Assembly: GCF_018129005.1 (NCBI RefSeq)
Contig: NZ_JAAEDL010000006.1
Location: forward strand, 1 to 64,000
Source of the DNA: Neoroseomonas eburnea
Lineage (GTDB): Bacteria; Pseudomonadota; Alphaproteobacteria; Acetobacterales; Acetobacteraceae
Length of the DNA: 64,000 bases
Direction of reading: 5' to 3'
A program made the position numbers and the translations under genes. Positions 53,917 to 63,004 of this stretch are shown here, piece after piece. Below the pieces are notes generated by a model. It made no database searches. It saw only the letters and a list, made by a program, of their open reading frames with translations, and was not told the DNA's origin. Positions within the stretch are counted from its first letter, which is position 1; each line of letters begins with the position of its first letter.

Positions 53917-56858
53917 GCCAGCCACATCGCCTTGCCGCCGGCGGCCATGTGGACCGGACGCGGCGCGTCTCCTTCACCTTCGATGGCCGGCGCTACGAGG
54001 GCCATCCGGGCGACACCCTCGCCTCCGCCCTGCTCGCCAACGGCGTGCGGCTGGTGGGGCGGTCCTTCAAGTACCACAGGCCGCGCGGCATCTTCTCCGC
54101 CGGCGTCGAGGAACCCAACGCGCTGGTGGAACTGCGCGACGGCGCAAGGCGGGAACCCAATACGCGGGCGACCGTCGTGGAACTCTTCGATGGGCTTGCC
54201 GCCACCAGCCAGAACCGGCGCGGCTCGCTCGCCTTCGACTGGATGGCGGTGAACGGGCTGCTCGCGCCCTGGCTCGGTGCCGGCTTCTACTACAAGACCT
54301 TCATGTGGCCCGCGGCCTATTGGGAAAGGGTCTATGAGCCGCTGATCCGCAAGGCGGCGGGCCTCGGCCGAGCCTCGGGCCTGCCTGACCCCGACCGCTA
54401 CGAGGCGGCGCACGCGCATTGCGATGTGCTGGTGGTCGGCGCCGGCGCCGCCGGGCTGGCCGCGGCGCGCGCGGCGGGCGCGACCGGCGCGCGGGTGATC
54501 CTGGCGGAGCAGGATGCCCTGCCCGGCGGCGACCTGCTGAACGAGCCGGGGCTGGAACCCTGGCGCACCGAGGCGCTCGCCGCCCTTGCGGCGATGCCCG
54601 AGGTCACAATCATGCCGCGCACGACCGTCTTCGGCTTCTACGACCAGGGCGTGCTCGGCGCGGTGGAACGCGTCGCCGACCACCTGCCGGAACCGCCGCC
54701 GCACACGCCGCGGCAGAGGAGCTGGACCATTCGCGCGCGGGAAGTGGTGCTGGCGACCGGCGCCCATGAGCGCCTGATCGCCTTCCCCGGCAATGACCGC
54801 CCCGGCGTGATGCTGGCGGGCGCCGCGCGCAGCTATGCGCGTCGCTTTGGCGTGCGGGCGGGGGAGAACGTGGCGCTCTTCGCCACGCATGACGGCGCCT
54901 ACGACGCTGCCTTCGCCCTCGCCGAGGCCGGCGCCCGCATCGCCGCCATCATCGACCCGCGACCGGACAGCCCGGCGATGCAGCGCGCGCGGGAAGCCGG
55001 CTTCGCCGTCAGGGCCGGCAGCGTGGTGTCCGCGACGGTCGGCGGCACGGCGCTGCGCGGCATCGAATTGCGCGCGGCCGGCGGGTCCGGGCGCGGCGAT
55101 GCCGTCGCGGCGGACCTGTTGATGATCTCGGGCGGTTGGAACCCGGCGGTGCACCTGGCCAGCATGTCCGGCGCAGCACTCGCCTGGGACGAGGGGCTGC
55201 AGGCCTTCGTGCCGGGCCCGCCGGCGCAGCGCGAGCGCAGCGCCGGCGCCTGCCGCGGCGTCCACGGCATCGGCGCCGCCGCGGCGGATGGCGCCGCCGC
55301 CGGGCGCGCCGCCGCGATCGCCGCCGGCTTCGCCGCTGCACCGGATATTGCGCTGCCCGACGCGCCGGCGCCCGACCATCGGCCGCATCCGCTGTGGGAG
55401 GTGAGGGGCCGCGGCAAGGCTTTCGTGGACATCCAGGACGACGTCACCGCCGACGACATCCGCCTCGCGCATCGCGAGGGCTTCAGTCATATCGAGCACG
55501 CCAAGCGCTACACCACCCACGCCATGGGCACGGACCAGGGCAAGACCGGCGGCATCGTGGGCGCTGCCGTGCTCGCGGAGGCGCGCGGGGAGCCGCTGGC
55601 CAAGGTCGGCCTGCCGCGCTTTCGGCCCTACACCTCACCCATCGCCTGGGGCGCCATGGCGGGGGAGGGGGTCGGCGCCCACTTCCAGCCAACGCGCCGC
55701 ACCTCCCTGCATGCGGTGCATGAGGCCGCCGGCGCGGTGTGGATGGATGCGGGCATCTGGAAGCGCCCGGCCTACTACCCGAAGCGCGAGGATGCCGACG
55801 CCTGGGCCAGCGTGCTGCGGGAAGCGCGCGCGGTGCGCGAGCGCGTCGGCATCTGCGATGTCTCGACGCTTGGCAAGATCGCGGTGGAAGGGCCGGATGC
55901 GGCGATCTTCCTCGACCGCGTCTATGCCAACACCTTCTCCACCCTGCCGGTCGGGCGCGCGCGCTACGGGCTGATGCTGCGGGAGGACGGCATCGTCTTC
56001 GACGACGGCACCACCAGCCGCATCGGACCGGACCGCTTCTTCGTCACCACCACCACGGCGCAGGCCGGGCCGGTGATGCAGCACCTCGAATTCCACCTCG
56101 CGAGCGTGTGGCCGGAGCTGGATGTCAGCCTTGCCAGCATCACCGACCAATGGGCGGGCATCGCCATCGCGGGACCGAAGGCGCGCGAGGTCATCGCCGG
56201 CGTGGTCAGCGGGCTCGACCTGTCGAACGAGGCCTTCCCCTTCATGGCGGTGGCCGACTGCATGGCCGCCGGCGTGCCGGCGCGGCTGTTCCGCATCTCC
56301 TTCTCGGGCGAGCTCGCCTACGAGATCGCCATGCCGGCCGGCTACGCGGCGCATGTCTGGCAGGCCGCGATGGCGGCCGGCGCACCGCACGGCATCGAGC
56401 CCTATGGCATGGAGGCACTCGGCCTGCTGCGCATCGAGAAGGGCCATGTCGCAGGTTCTGAGCTGAACGGGCAGACCACGGCGCAGGATCTCGGCCTCGG
56501 CCGGATGCTCAAGAAGAAGGGCGACTTCATCGGGCGTGTCCTGGCGCAGCGGCCCGGCCTGACGGACCCGTCGCGGCCGCGGCTGGTCGGGCTGCGCAGC
56601 CTCGATCCGCGCAGGCAGATCCGTGCCGGGTGTCATCTGCTGCTGCCGGGCGGCGACGGAAGCAGCCAGGGCTGGATCACCAGCGCGACGCAATCCGTCG
56701 TCGATCCTGGCTGGATCGGCCTCGGCCTGCTGCGCGACGGCGAAGCGCGGATCGGCAGCGAGATGTTGGCTGCGAACCCGCTGATGGGGGAGGAAGTGCC
56801 GGTGAAGGTCATCAGCCCCCACATGCACGATCCGGAGAATCTCCGTGTCCGCGCCTGA
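53913..56858 (+). CDS. soxA: Sarcosine oxidase alpha subunit
   Basis: The start ATG 53913 overlaps the soxD stop; 981 residues, the standard size. Domains in order: a small beta-grasp-like domain (about 10-110, FDGRRYEGHPGDTLASALLA), then a pyridine-nucleotide-disulfide-like FAD/NAD domain (about 165-560, DVLVVGAGAAGLAAARAAG). A C-terminal aminomethyltransferase-like folate domain follows (about 590-980, GICDVSTLGKIAVEGPDA, DQWAGIAIAGPKAREV, LRIEKGHV). The folate domain traps the formaldehyde equivalent from sarcosine as methylene-tetrahydrofolate. Confidence 0.93.
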   Translation: MSQPHRLAAGGHVDRTRRVSFTFDGRRYEGHPGDTLASALLANGVRLVGRSFKYHRPRGIFSAGVEEPNALVELRDGARREPNTRATVVELFDGLAATSQNRRGSLAFDWMAVNGLLAPWLGAGFYYKTFMWPAAYWERVYEPLIRKAAGLGRASGLPDPDRYEAAHAHCDVLVVGAGAAGLAAARAAGATGARVILAEQDALPGGDLLNEPGLEPWRTEALAALAAMPEVTIMPRTTVFGFYDQGVLGAVERVADHLPEPPPHTPRQRSWTIRAREVVLATGAHERLIAFPGNDRPGVMLAGAARSYARRFGVRAGENVALFATHDGAYDAAFALAEAGARIAAIIDPRPDSPAMQRAREAGFAVRAGSVVSATVGGTALRGIELRAAGGSGRGDAVAADLLMISGGWNPAVHLASMSGAALAWDEGLQAFVPGPPAQRERSAGACRGVHGIGAAAADGAAAGRAAAIAAGFAAAPDIALPDAPAPDHRPHPLWEVRGRGKAFVDIQDDVTADDIRLAHREGFSHIEHAKRYTTHAMGTDQGKTGGIVGAAVLAEARGEPLAKVGLPRFRPYTSPIAWGAMAGEGVGAHFQPTRRTSLHAVHEAAGAVWMDAGIWKRPAYYPKREDADAWASVLREARAVRERVGICDVSTLGKIAVEGPDAAIFLDRVYANTFSTLPVGRARYGLMLREDGIVFDDGTTSRIGPDRFFVTTTTAQAGPVMQHLEFHLASVWPELDVSLASITDQWAGIAIAGPKAREVIAGVVSGLDLSNEAFPFMAVADCMAAGVPARLFRISFSGELAYEIAMPAGYAAHVWQAAMAAGAPHGIEPYGMEALGLLRIEKGHVAGSELNGQTTAQDLGLGRMLKKKGDFIGRVLAQRPGLTDPSRPRLVGLRSLDPRRQIRAGCHLLLPGGDGSSQGWITSATQSVVDPGWIGLGLLRDGEARIGSEMLAANPLMGEEVPVKVISPHMHDPENLRVRA

Positions 56859-57438
56859 ACCGACCCACCCGCTGGCTGCCGTCGCGACACCGGGCCGGCA
56901 CGGCGCGGCCGGCGACGCGCCGCTGCGCGTCACGCTGCCGCGCCGCGACCTGGTGCAGGTGATGGCCCGGCGAGGCCGCGAAGAAGCGCTGGCCCGGGCG
57001 ATGCAGGACACCTTCGGCATGGCACCGCCGGCGGCTGGCCGTTCCGCCACCGGCCGCGACGCCAGCGCCGTCTGGATCCAACCCGGGGCCTGGATGCTGA
57101 CGGCACCGCGTGGCGCGGAAGGGGCGCTCGCCGCGCGTGCGGCAGCGGCCTTCGCGGGCCTCGCGGCGGTGGAGGACCAGAGCCACGGCCGCACCACCAT
57201 CATCGTCTCCGGCCCCGCGGCGCGCGCCGTGCTGGCACGCGGCTGCCGGATCGACCTGCATCCGCGCGCCTTCGGTCCGGGTCGCGCGGCCGGGACGCAG
57301 ATCGCGCATGTCTCCTGCCTGGTGCATCAGGTGGATGACGCGCCGAGCTTCGAACTGACGGTCTTCTCGACCCTCGCCGAGCCCTTCTTCCACTGGCTGC
57401 TTGAGGCCGGCGCCTCCCATGGCGTGGTGATCGCATGA
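56845..57438 (+). CDS. soxG: Sarcosine oxidase gamma subunit
   Basis: GTG start 56845, overlapping the soxA end by 14 bases; 197 residues. SoxG is a GcvT-like subunit that completes the heterotetramer. Recognisable segments are AVWIQPGAWML, VEDQSHGRTTIIVSGPAARAVLARGC (short: VEDQSHGRTTIIVSG), IDLHPRAFGPGRAAGT and the C-terminal FSTLAEPFFHWLLEAG. An Ala-rich N-terminus is less conserved, as usual in the family. Confidence 0.9.
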   Translation: MSAPEPTHPLAAVATPGRHGAAGDAPLRVTLPRRDLVQVMARRGREEALARAMQDTFGMAPPAAGRSATGRDASAVWIQPGAWMLTAPRGAEGALAARAAAAFAGLAAVEDQSHGRTTIIVSGPAARAVLARGCRIDLHPRAFGPGRAAGTQIAHVSCLVHQVDDAPSFELTVFSTLAEPFFHWLLEAGASHGVVIA

Positions 57439-57475
57439 CGCGCCCCGCGCCGCCGCCGGTACAAGGCTCCGCAGC

Positions 57476-58498
57476 GTGACAGCGGCGGCGACCCTCCCGC
57501 GCGATGCGAGAGCGGCCGCCGCCGAAGGCCCCCTGCTGGCCGTTCGCGACCTGACGGTCCACATCCCGGTACCGCCGCACGTGCTGCGCGCGGTGGACGG
57601 CGTCTCCTTCGAACTGAACCGCGGCGAGACGCTCGGCCTGGTGGGCGAAAGCGGCAGCGGCAAGACCCTGACAGCCCTGACGCTGATGCGGCTGCTCGAA
57701 CCGCCCTTGGCGGAGATGCCGCGCGGGGAGGTGGTGCTCGAAGGCACGGACCTGATGCGGCTCTCGGAAATCGAGATGTCGGCGCTCCGTGGACGTACCG
57801 TCTCCATGGTGTTCCAGGAACCGATGACCTCGCTGAACCCGGTGATGACGGTGGGGCGGCAGATCGCGGAACCGATGGTGCGGCATCTCGGCCTGTCGAC
57901 GCGCATGGCGACGATGCGGGCGGAGGAGATGCTGCGCCTGGTCGGCATCCCGGATCCGGCGCGCGTGGCGCGGGCCTATCCGCATTTGCTCTCGGGCGGG
58001 ATGCGGCAGCGCGCGATGATCGCCATCGCACTCGCCTGCCGGCCTGCCCTGCTGGTGGCGGATGAGCCGACCACCGCGCTCGACGTCACGGTGCAGGCGC
58101 AGATCCTCGACCTGCTGGCCGCGATGCAGCGGGAGATCGGCAGCGCCATCCTGCTCATCACCCACGACCTCGCGGTGATCGCCGAGACCGCGCACCGCGT
58201 CGCGGTGATGTATGCCGGGCGGATCGTGGAGGAGGCGCCGGTCGCTTCGCTCTTCGCCGCGCCGCGGCATCCCTACACGCGTGGCCTGCTGGCGAGCATC
58301 CCGCGCATCGAGCGCAGGCCGGAACCGACGCTGCCCGAGATCCCGGGCATGGTGCCGGGGCCGGCGGAACGGCCCGCGGGCTGCGCCTTCGCGCCGCGCT
58401 GCGGCCGCGCCCAGCCGCGCTGCGCGGCGAAGGCGCCTGCGCTCCTGCCGCTCGCGCCCGGCCACCGCGCGGCCTGCTGGAACCCCGAAGATGGCTGA
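57476..58498 (+). CDS. Second Dpp-type ABC importer, ATP-binding protein (DppD-like)
   Basis: GTG start 57476, 37 bases after soxG; 340 residues. It shows Walker [10 protein letters not shown]-loop [14 protein letters not shown], signature LSGGMRQR, Walker [14 protein letters not shown]-loop LITHDLAV and the C-terminal extension [14 protein letters not shown]. Its position behind sox suggests that the importer may supply a sarcosine-yielding compound, but the gap allows an independent promoter. It overlaps the next ATPase by 8 bases. Confidence 0.88.
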   Translation: MTAAATLPRDARAAAAEGPLLAVRDLTVHIPVPPHVLRAVDGVSFELNRGETLGLVGESGSGKTLTALTLMRLLEPPLAEMPRGEVVLEGTDLMRLSEIEMSALRGRTVSMVFQEPMTSLNPVMTVGRQIAEPMVRHLGLSTRMATMRAEEMLRLVGIPDPARVARAYPHLLSGGMRQRAMIAIALACRPALLVADEPTTALDVTVQAQILDLLAAMQREIGSAILLITHDLAVIAETAHRVAVMYAGRIVEEAPVASLFAAPRHPYTRGLLASIPRIERRPEPTLPEIPGMVPGPAERPAGCAFAPRCGRAQPRCAAKAPALLPLAPGHRAACWNPEDG

Positions 58499-59462
58499 AC
58501 CGCTGCTCGAGGTCGCGGGATTGCAGGTCCACTTCCCGATCCGCTCGGCGCTGCTGCGGCGGCGCATCGGCACGGTGCGCGCGGTCGATGGCGTGAACCT
58601 CTCGGTCGCGCGCGGCGAGACCCTTGCGCTGGTGGGCGAGAGCGGCTGCGGCAAGACCACCACCGGCAAGGCGATCCTGCGCCTGATCGAGCCCTCCGGC
58701 GGCAGCATCCGCTTCGGCGGCGAGGACATCGCGCGCCATAGCCAGGCGCAGCTCGCGCCGTTCCGCCGGCGCATGCAGATCGTCTTCCAGGACCCCTATG
58801 CGAGCCTCAATCCGCGCATGACGGTGGGCGGCATCCTCGCCGCGCCCTTCGAGATCCATCGCATCGGCGATGCCAGGGACCGCGCCGATCGCGTCGCCGC
58901 GCTGCTGCGCACCGTCGGCCTGCCGCCCGAGGCAGCGCGGCGCTACCCGCATGAATTCAGCGGCGGGCAGCGGCAACGCATCGGCATCGCGCGCGCGCTG
59001 GCGCTGGAACCGGAACTCGTGATCGGCGACGAGCCGGTCAGCGCGCTCGACGTCTCCATCCAGGCGCAGATCATCAACCTGATGAAACGGCTGCAGGCGG
59101 AGCTCGGTCTCGCCTATGTCATGATCTCGCATAACCTCGCGGTGGTCAGCCATGTCGCCGACCGGGTGGCGGTGATGTATCTCGGCCGGGTGGTGGAGAC
59201 CGCACCGCGCGAGACGCTGTTCTTCGACGCGCGTCACCCCTACACCCAGGCATTGCTCTCGGCCGTGCCGGAACCCGTGCCCGGCCGCCGCCGTGCCCGC
59301 CAGGTGCCGCAGGGCGATGTGCCGAGCCCGGCGAGCCCGCCTTCCGGCTGCCATTTCCACCCGCGCTGCCCGCACGCCATGCCGCGCTGCGCGCAGGAAG
59401 CGCCGGCGTCGCGCATCGTCGCTTCCGGCCATGCGGTCGCCTGCCATCTGGAGGCGCCATGA
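58491..59462 (+). CDS. Second Dpp-type ABC importer, ATP-binding protein (DppF-like)
   Basis: ATG 58491, 323 residues. Walker [11 protein letters not shown]-loop [16 protein letters not shown], signature FSGGQRQR, Walker [14 protein letters not shown]-loop MISHNLAVV and the terminal [14 protein letters not shown] extension are present. The Ser-to-Phe-preceded signature FSGGQ is a normal variant. It overlaps the permease start by 4 bases and forms the motor with the previous gene product. Confidence 0.88.
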   Translation: MAEPLLEVAGLQVHFPIRSALLRRRIGTVRAVDGVNLSVARGETLALVGESGCGKTTTGKAILRLIEPSGGSIRFGGEDIARHSQAQLAPFRRRMQIVFQDPYASLNPRMTVGGILAAPFEIHRIGDARDRADRVAALLRTVGLPPEAARRYPHEFSGGQRQRIGIARALALEPELVIGDEPVSALDVSIQAQIINLMKRLQAELGLAYVMISHNLAVVSHVADRVAVMYLGRVVETAPRETLFFDARHPYTQALLSAVPEPVPGRRRARQVPQGDVPSPASPPSGCHFHPRCPHAMPRCAQEAPASRIVASGHAVACHLEAP

Positions 59463-60412
59463 TCGGCTTCGTCGCGCGCCGGCTGCTGCAGGCCATTCCG
59501 CTGCTGATCGGCGTCTCGCTGATCGGCTTCGGGCTGATGCACCTGGCCCCGGGCGGGCCGCTCGCGGTCTACACGCTGAACCCGACGATCCAGGCGCAGG
59601 ACATCGAGCGCATCAGGATCATCTTCGGCCTCGACCAGCCGATCCATGTGCAATACGTGAAATGGGCGACCGGCATCTTCTCGGGCAATTGGGGCTACAC
59701 CTTCTTCGGCGGGCGGCCGGTGCTGGACGTCATCCTGGAACGGCTGCCGGCGACCCTGCTGCTGATGGGCAGCGCGCTGTCCGTCGCCATCCTGCTCGGC
59801 CTGTCGATCGGCGTGCTCGGCGCGGTGAAGCGCTATTCGGTCTTCGACGTGCTGGCGACCACGGGGGCGCTCTTCGCGCTGTCCTTCCCGACCTTCTGGT
59901 TCGGGCTGATGGCGATCTTCGTCTTCGCCATCGAGCTGCGCTGGCTGCCCTCCGGCGGCATGTGGGAGCTGGGGGAGGAGGGCAACATTCTCTCCCTGCT
60001 GCAGCACCTGGTCCTGCCGACGCTGGTGCTGGCGCTGGTCATCACCGCGACCTGGAGCCGCTATTCGCGCTCCGCCTTCCTCGAGGTGATGCACCAGGAC
60101 TACATGCGCACCGCGCGCGCCAAGGGCGTGCCGCCGCGGGCGCGCCTGCTGCGCCACGCCTTCCCCAATGCCGCCAAGCCGCTGATCGCGCTGCTCGGCG
60201 TCGAGGTGCCCTTCCTCTTCTCCGGCGCCCTGGTGACCGAGACGATCTTCGGCTGGCCGGGCATGGGGCGGCTCTTCGTCGATGCTCTGGGCATGAAGGA
60301 ATACCCCGTGCTGATGGGCATGATGATGTTCACCGCGATCTTCGTCATCCTCGGCAACCTGCTGGCCGACATCGCCATCGCGGCGATCGACCCGCGCGTG
60401 AGGCTGCGGTGA
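59459..60412 (+). CDS. Second Dpp-type ABC importer, permease (DppB-like)
   Basis: A 317-residue permease starting [20 protein letters not shown], with about six helices. Family motifs are [39 protein letters not shown], the EAA loop [20 protein letters not shown] and [17 protein letters not shown]. It overlaps both neighbouring genes by 4 bases. This one also shows a longer periplasmic loop before the last helices, as in oligopeptide permeases. Confidence 0.88.
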   Translation: MIGFVARRLLQAIPLLIGVSLIGFGLMHLAPGGPLAVYTLNPTIQAQDIERIRIIFGLDQPIHVQYVKWATGIFSGNWGYTFFGGRPVLDVILERLPATLLLMGSALSVAILLGLSIGVLGAVKRYSVFDVLATTGALFALSFPTFWFGLMAIFVFAIELRWLPSGGMWELGEEGNILSLLQHLVLPTLVLALVITATWSRYSRSAFLEVMHQDYMRTARAKGVPPRARLLRHAFPNAAKPLIALLGVEVPFLFSGALVTETIFGWPGMGRLFVDALGMKEYPVLMGMMMFTAIFVILGNLLADIAIAAIDPRVRLR

Positions 60413-61284
60413 GCGCCACTGCCGCCGCGCCGGAGAGCCAGGCCGGGCGTGTCTGGGCGCGCTTCCGCCGGCACCGGCTGGCGCTGGCCGGCGGGATGGT
60501 GGTGGCATTGCTGCTGGCCTCGGCACTGTTCGCGCCCGTGCTGGCGCCGCAGGACCCGACGCTGCTCGACACCGCGCTGCGCTTTCGGGCGCCCTTCGCG
60601 GACTGGCACTTCCCGCTCGGGACGGACGAGCTTGGGCGCGACACGCTCTCCCGCCTGCTGCATGGCGGGCGCGTGTCGTTGACGGTCGGACTGGTGGCGA
60701 TGGTCACCACGGTGATGACCGGGGCGCTGATCGGCATCGCTGCGGGCTATCTCGGCGGCATTGCCGACACGGTGCTGATGCGCTTCGTCGACACCATGCT
60801 CTGCTTCCCGCAGGTGTTCCTTCTGCTGGTCGTCGCGGCCTTCGTGCCGCCGACGCTGGTGTCCATCTCTCTCGTCATCGGGCTGACGTCCTGGATGGAG
60901 GTCAGCCGGATCGTGCGGGCCGAGATCCTGCATCTGAAGGAACAGGATTTCGTCGCCGCCGCACGGGCCCTCGGCGCTTCCCGCGCGCGCATCATGTTCC
61001 GGGAGCTGCTGCCCAACGCGGCCGCGCCGATCCTGGTGGCGGCGACGCTGAAGGTGGCCTCGGCGGTGCTGATGGAGAGCTACATCTCCTATCTCGGCTA
61101 CGGCGTGCAGCCGCCGCTCGCCTCCTGGGGCAACATGCTCACCAACGCCCAGGGATATTTCGATACGGTGCCCTGGCTCGCCATCCTTCCCGGAGCGGCG
61201 ATCACGCTGACGGTGATGGGTTTCAACTTCCTGGGCGACGGGCTGCGCGACGCGCTCGACCCGCGCCTGCGCATGGATCCGTGA
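60409..61284 (+). CDS. Second Dpp-type ABC importer, permease (DppC-like)
   Basis: GTG start 60409 overlapping the previous TGA as GTGA; 291 residues. It shows FPLGTDELGRDTLSRLLHGG, the EAA loop AAARALGASRARIMFRELLP and ESYISYLGYGVQPPLASWGN, the standard DppC pattern. It is followed after 26 bases by the binding-protein gene, which carries a strong AAGGAGG ribosome site, as expected for a protein needed in excess. Confidence 0.88.
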   Translation: MSATAAAPESQAGRVWARFRRHRLALAGGMVVALLLASALFAPVLAPQDPTLLDTALRFRAPFADWHFPLGTDELGRDTLSRLLHGGRVSLTVGLVAMVTTVMTGALIGIAAGYLGGIADTVLMRFVDTMLCFPQVFLLLVVAAFVPPTLVSISLVIGLTSWMEVSRIVRAEILHLKEQDFVAAARALGASRARIMFRELLPNAAAPILVAATLKVASAVLMESYISYLGYGVQPPLASWGNMLTNAQGYFDTVPWLAILPGAAITLTVMGFNFLGDGLRDALDPRLRMDP

Positions 61285-61310
61285 CAACCAACAAGAAGGA
61301 GGCTCGCGAC

Positions 61311-62936
61311 ATGACCATCAGGATCTCCCGCCGCGGCGTGCTGGCAGGTTCGGCCGGCACAGCCATGCTGCTCGCCGCCCCGACCGTCCGGGGCCAGTCC
61401 ATCAACCGCGACCGCATCATCCTGGCGATGACGCAGGAGCCGGTGCAGTTCAACCCGCTGCTCTACGTCAACGCCGGGACGGAGAACGTGCCGGAAGCCT
61501 GCCTGTTCGATGCCTTGTGGGACGTGGACGACAAGGGCAATTTCATCCCGAACCTCGCCGCGCAGGTGCCGTCGCGCCAGAACGGCGGCATCTCTGCCGA
61601 CGGCCTGACCTGGACCGTGAACCTGAAGCGCGGCGTGAAGTGGAGCGACGGCCAGCCCTTCACCGCGAAGGACGTCGAGTTCACCTACCAGACCATCATG
61701 AGCCCGAACGTGGCGGTGCGCAGCCGTTCGGGCTTCGACCTGATCAAGGCCTTCCGCGTGAAGGACGACCACACGGTCGAGATGGAACTCTCGCGCCCCT
61801 TCGTGCCCTTCCTCTGGGCGTGGCAGAACATGCACATCGTGCCGCACCATATCCTCTCGCGGGAGCAGAACATCCAGACCGCGGCCTTCAACAGCCAGCC
61901 GATCGGCACCGGACCGTTCCTGCTGCGCAGCCGCACCGCCGGCAGCCACATGGTCTATGAGCGCAACCCGAACTACCACCGCGGCCCGGCCAAGGTGCGA
62001 CAGTTCATCCACAAGTTCGTGCCCGACCAGATGGCCGCCTACGGCCAGGCGCGGACGGGGGAGGTGGACTACCTCGCGCTCGGCGGCGTGCCGAATGACC
62101 GGTGGGCGGAGGCGCGGGCCTTCCCTGACCGTGACTTCCTGCTCTATCCGACGCCGAATGTGCAGTTCATCTACTACAATTGCGGCAAGCCCCAATTCGC
62201 CGATCCGCGCGTCCGCCGCGCGCTGACCATGGCGACGCAGATGCAGAAGTCGATCGACGACATCTATTTCGGCACCTGGCCGCGCACGCTGTCCTACCTC
62301 CAGCCGACGCACTGGGCCTACAACGGCGACCTGCGCGACTATACCAACGATGCCGCCGGCGCGGAGCGCCTGCTCGACGAGGCCGGCTGGCGCAGGGGGG
62401 CGGACGGCATCCGCGCCAAGGACGGCGTGCAGCTGAAATTCACCATGTCCACCACTGCCGGCAATGTTGCGCGACAGGGCTGCCAGGCGCTGTTCCAGCA
62501 GAATTGGAAGGCGATCGGCGTTGAGATGGAAATCCGCAACATGCCGGCCTCGGTTGTGTGGGGCGAGTACACGACACAGTCCCGCTTCGACACGCTGCTG
62601 GTCGCCTGGGATCCCACTGTGGGCCTTGATCCCGACTACACGGCGCGCTGCCATTCGAGGATGATCCCGGTGAAGCACCGGCAGGGCAGCAACTACGTGC
62701 AGTACGAGAACGCGGAGGTGGATCGCCTGCTCGAACTCGGCGTGACCCAGACCGAGCAGGCGGACCGCATCCGGACCTACCGACAGATCCAGGCCATCCT
62801 GCATGAGGAGGTACCCTTCGCCGCGCAGGGCGGTTCGGTGCAGGGGCATCTCAAGCGCAAGCAACTCCAGGGGCCGACGCCGAACCAGTACGTCACGGAC
62901 ATCACCTGGAACGTCTACGACTGGGCCTGGGCGTAG
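61311..62936 (+). CDS. Second Dpp-type ABC importer, family-5 binding protein
   Basis: The start ATG 61311 is chosen because AAGGAGG lies 8 bases upstream; the frame is open from 61281. The 541-residue protein has a twin-arginine-like signal (RISRRGVLAGSAGTAM). The core has LKRGVKWSDGQPFTAKDVEF, QPIGTGPFLL, FADPRVRRALTMATQM and VAWDPTVGLDPDYT. It differs clearly from the three tandem paralogues near 30-35 kb and pairs with the transporter just upstream. The ligand is unknown. Confidence 0.87.
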   Translation: MTIRISRRGVLAGSAGTAMLLAAPTVRGQSINRDRIILAMTQEPVQFNPLLYVNAGTENVPEACLFDALWDVDDKGNFIPNLAAQVPSRQNGGISADGLTWTVNLKRGVKWSDGQPFTAKDVEFTYQTIMSPNVAVRSRSGFDLIKAFRVKDDHTVEMELSRPFVPFLWAWQNMHIVPHHILSREQNIQTAAFNSQPIGTGPFLLRSRTAGSHMVYERNPNYHRGPAKVRQFIHKFVPDQMAAYGQARTGEVDYLALGGVPNDRWAEARAFPDRDFLLYPTPNVQFIYYNCGKPQFADPRVRRALTMATQMQKSIDDIYFGTWPRTLSYLQPTHWAYNGDLRDYTNDAAGAERLLDEAGWRRGADGIRAKDGVQLKFTMSTTAGNVARQGCQALFQQNWKAIGVEMEIRNMPASVVWGEYTTQSRFDTLLVAWDPTVGLDPDYTARCHSRMIPVKHRQGSNYVQYENAEVDRLLELGVTQTEQADRIRTYRQIQAILHEEVPFAAQGGSVQGHLKRKQLQGPTPNQYVTDITWNVYDWAWA

Positions 62937-63004
62937 TCGGCCATCGAAAGGCGGCGCGTCCGGCATTGGCGCATCGAGCGCCGGCGCCGGAGGACGCCGG
63001 AGGT

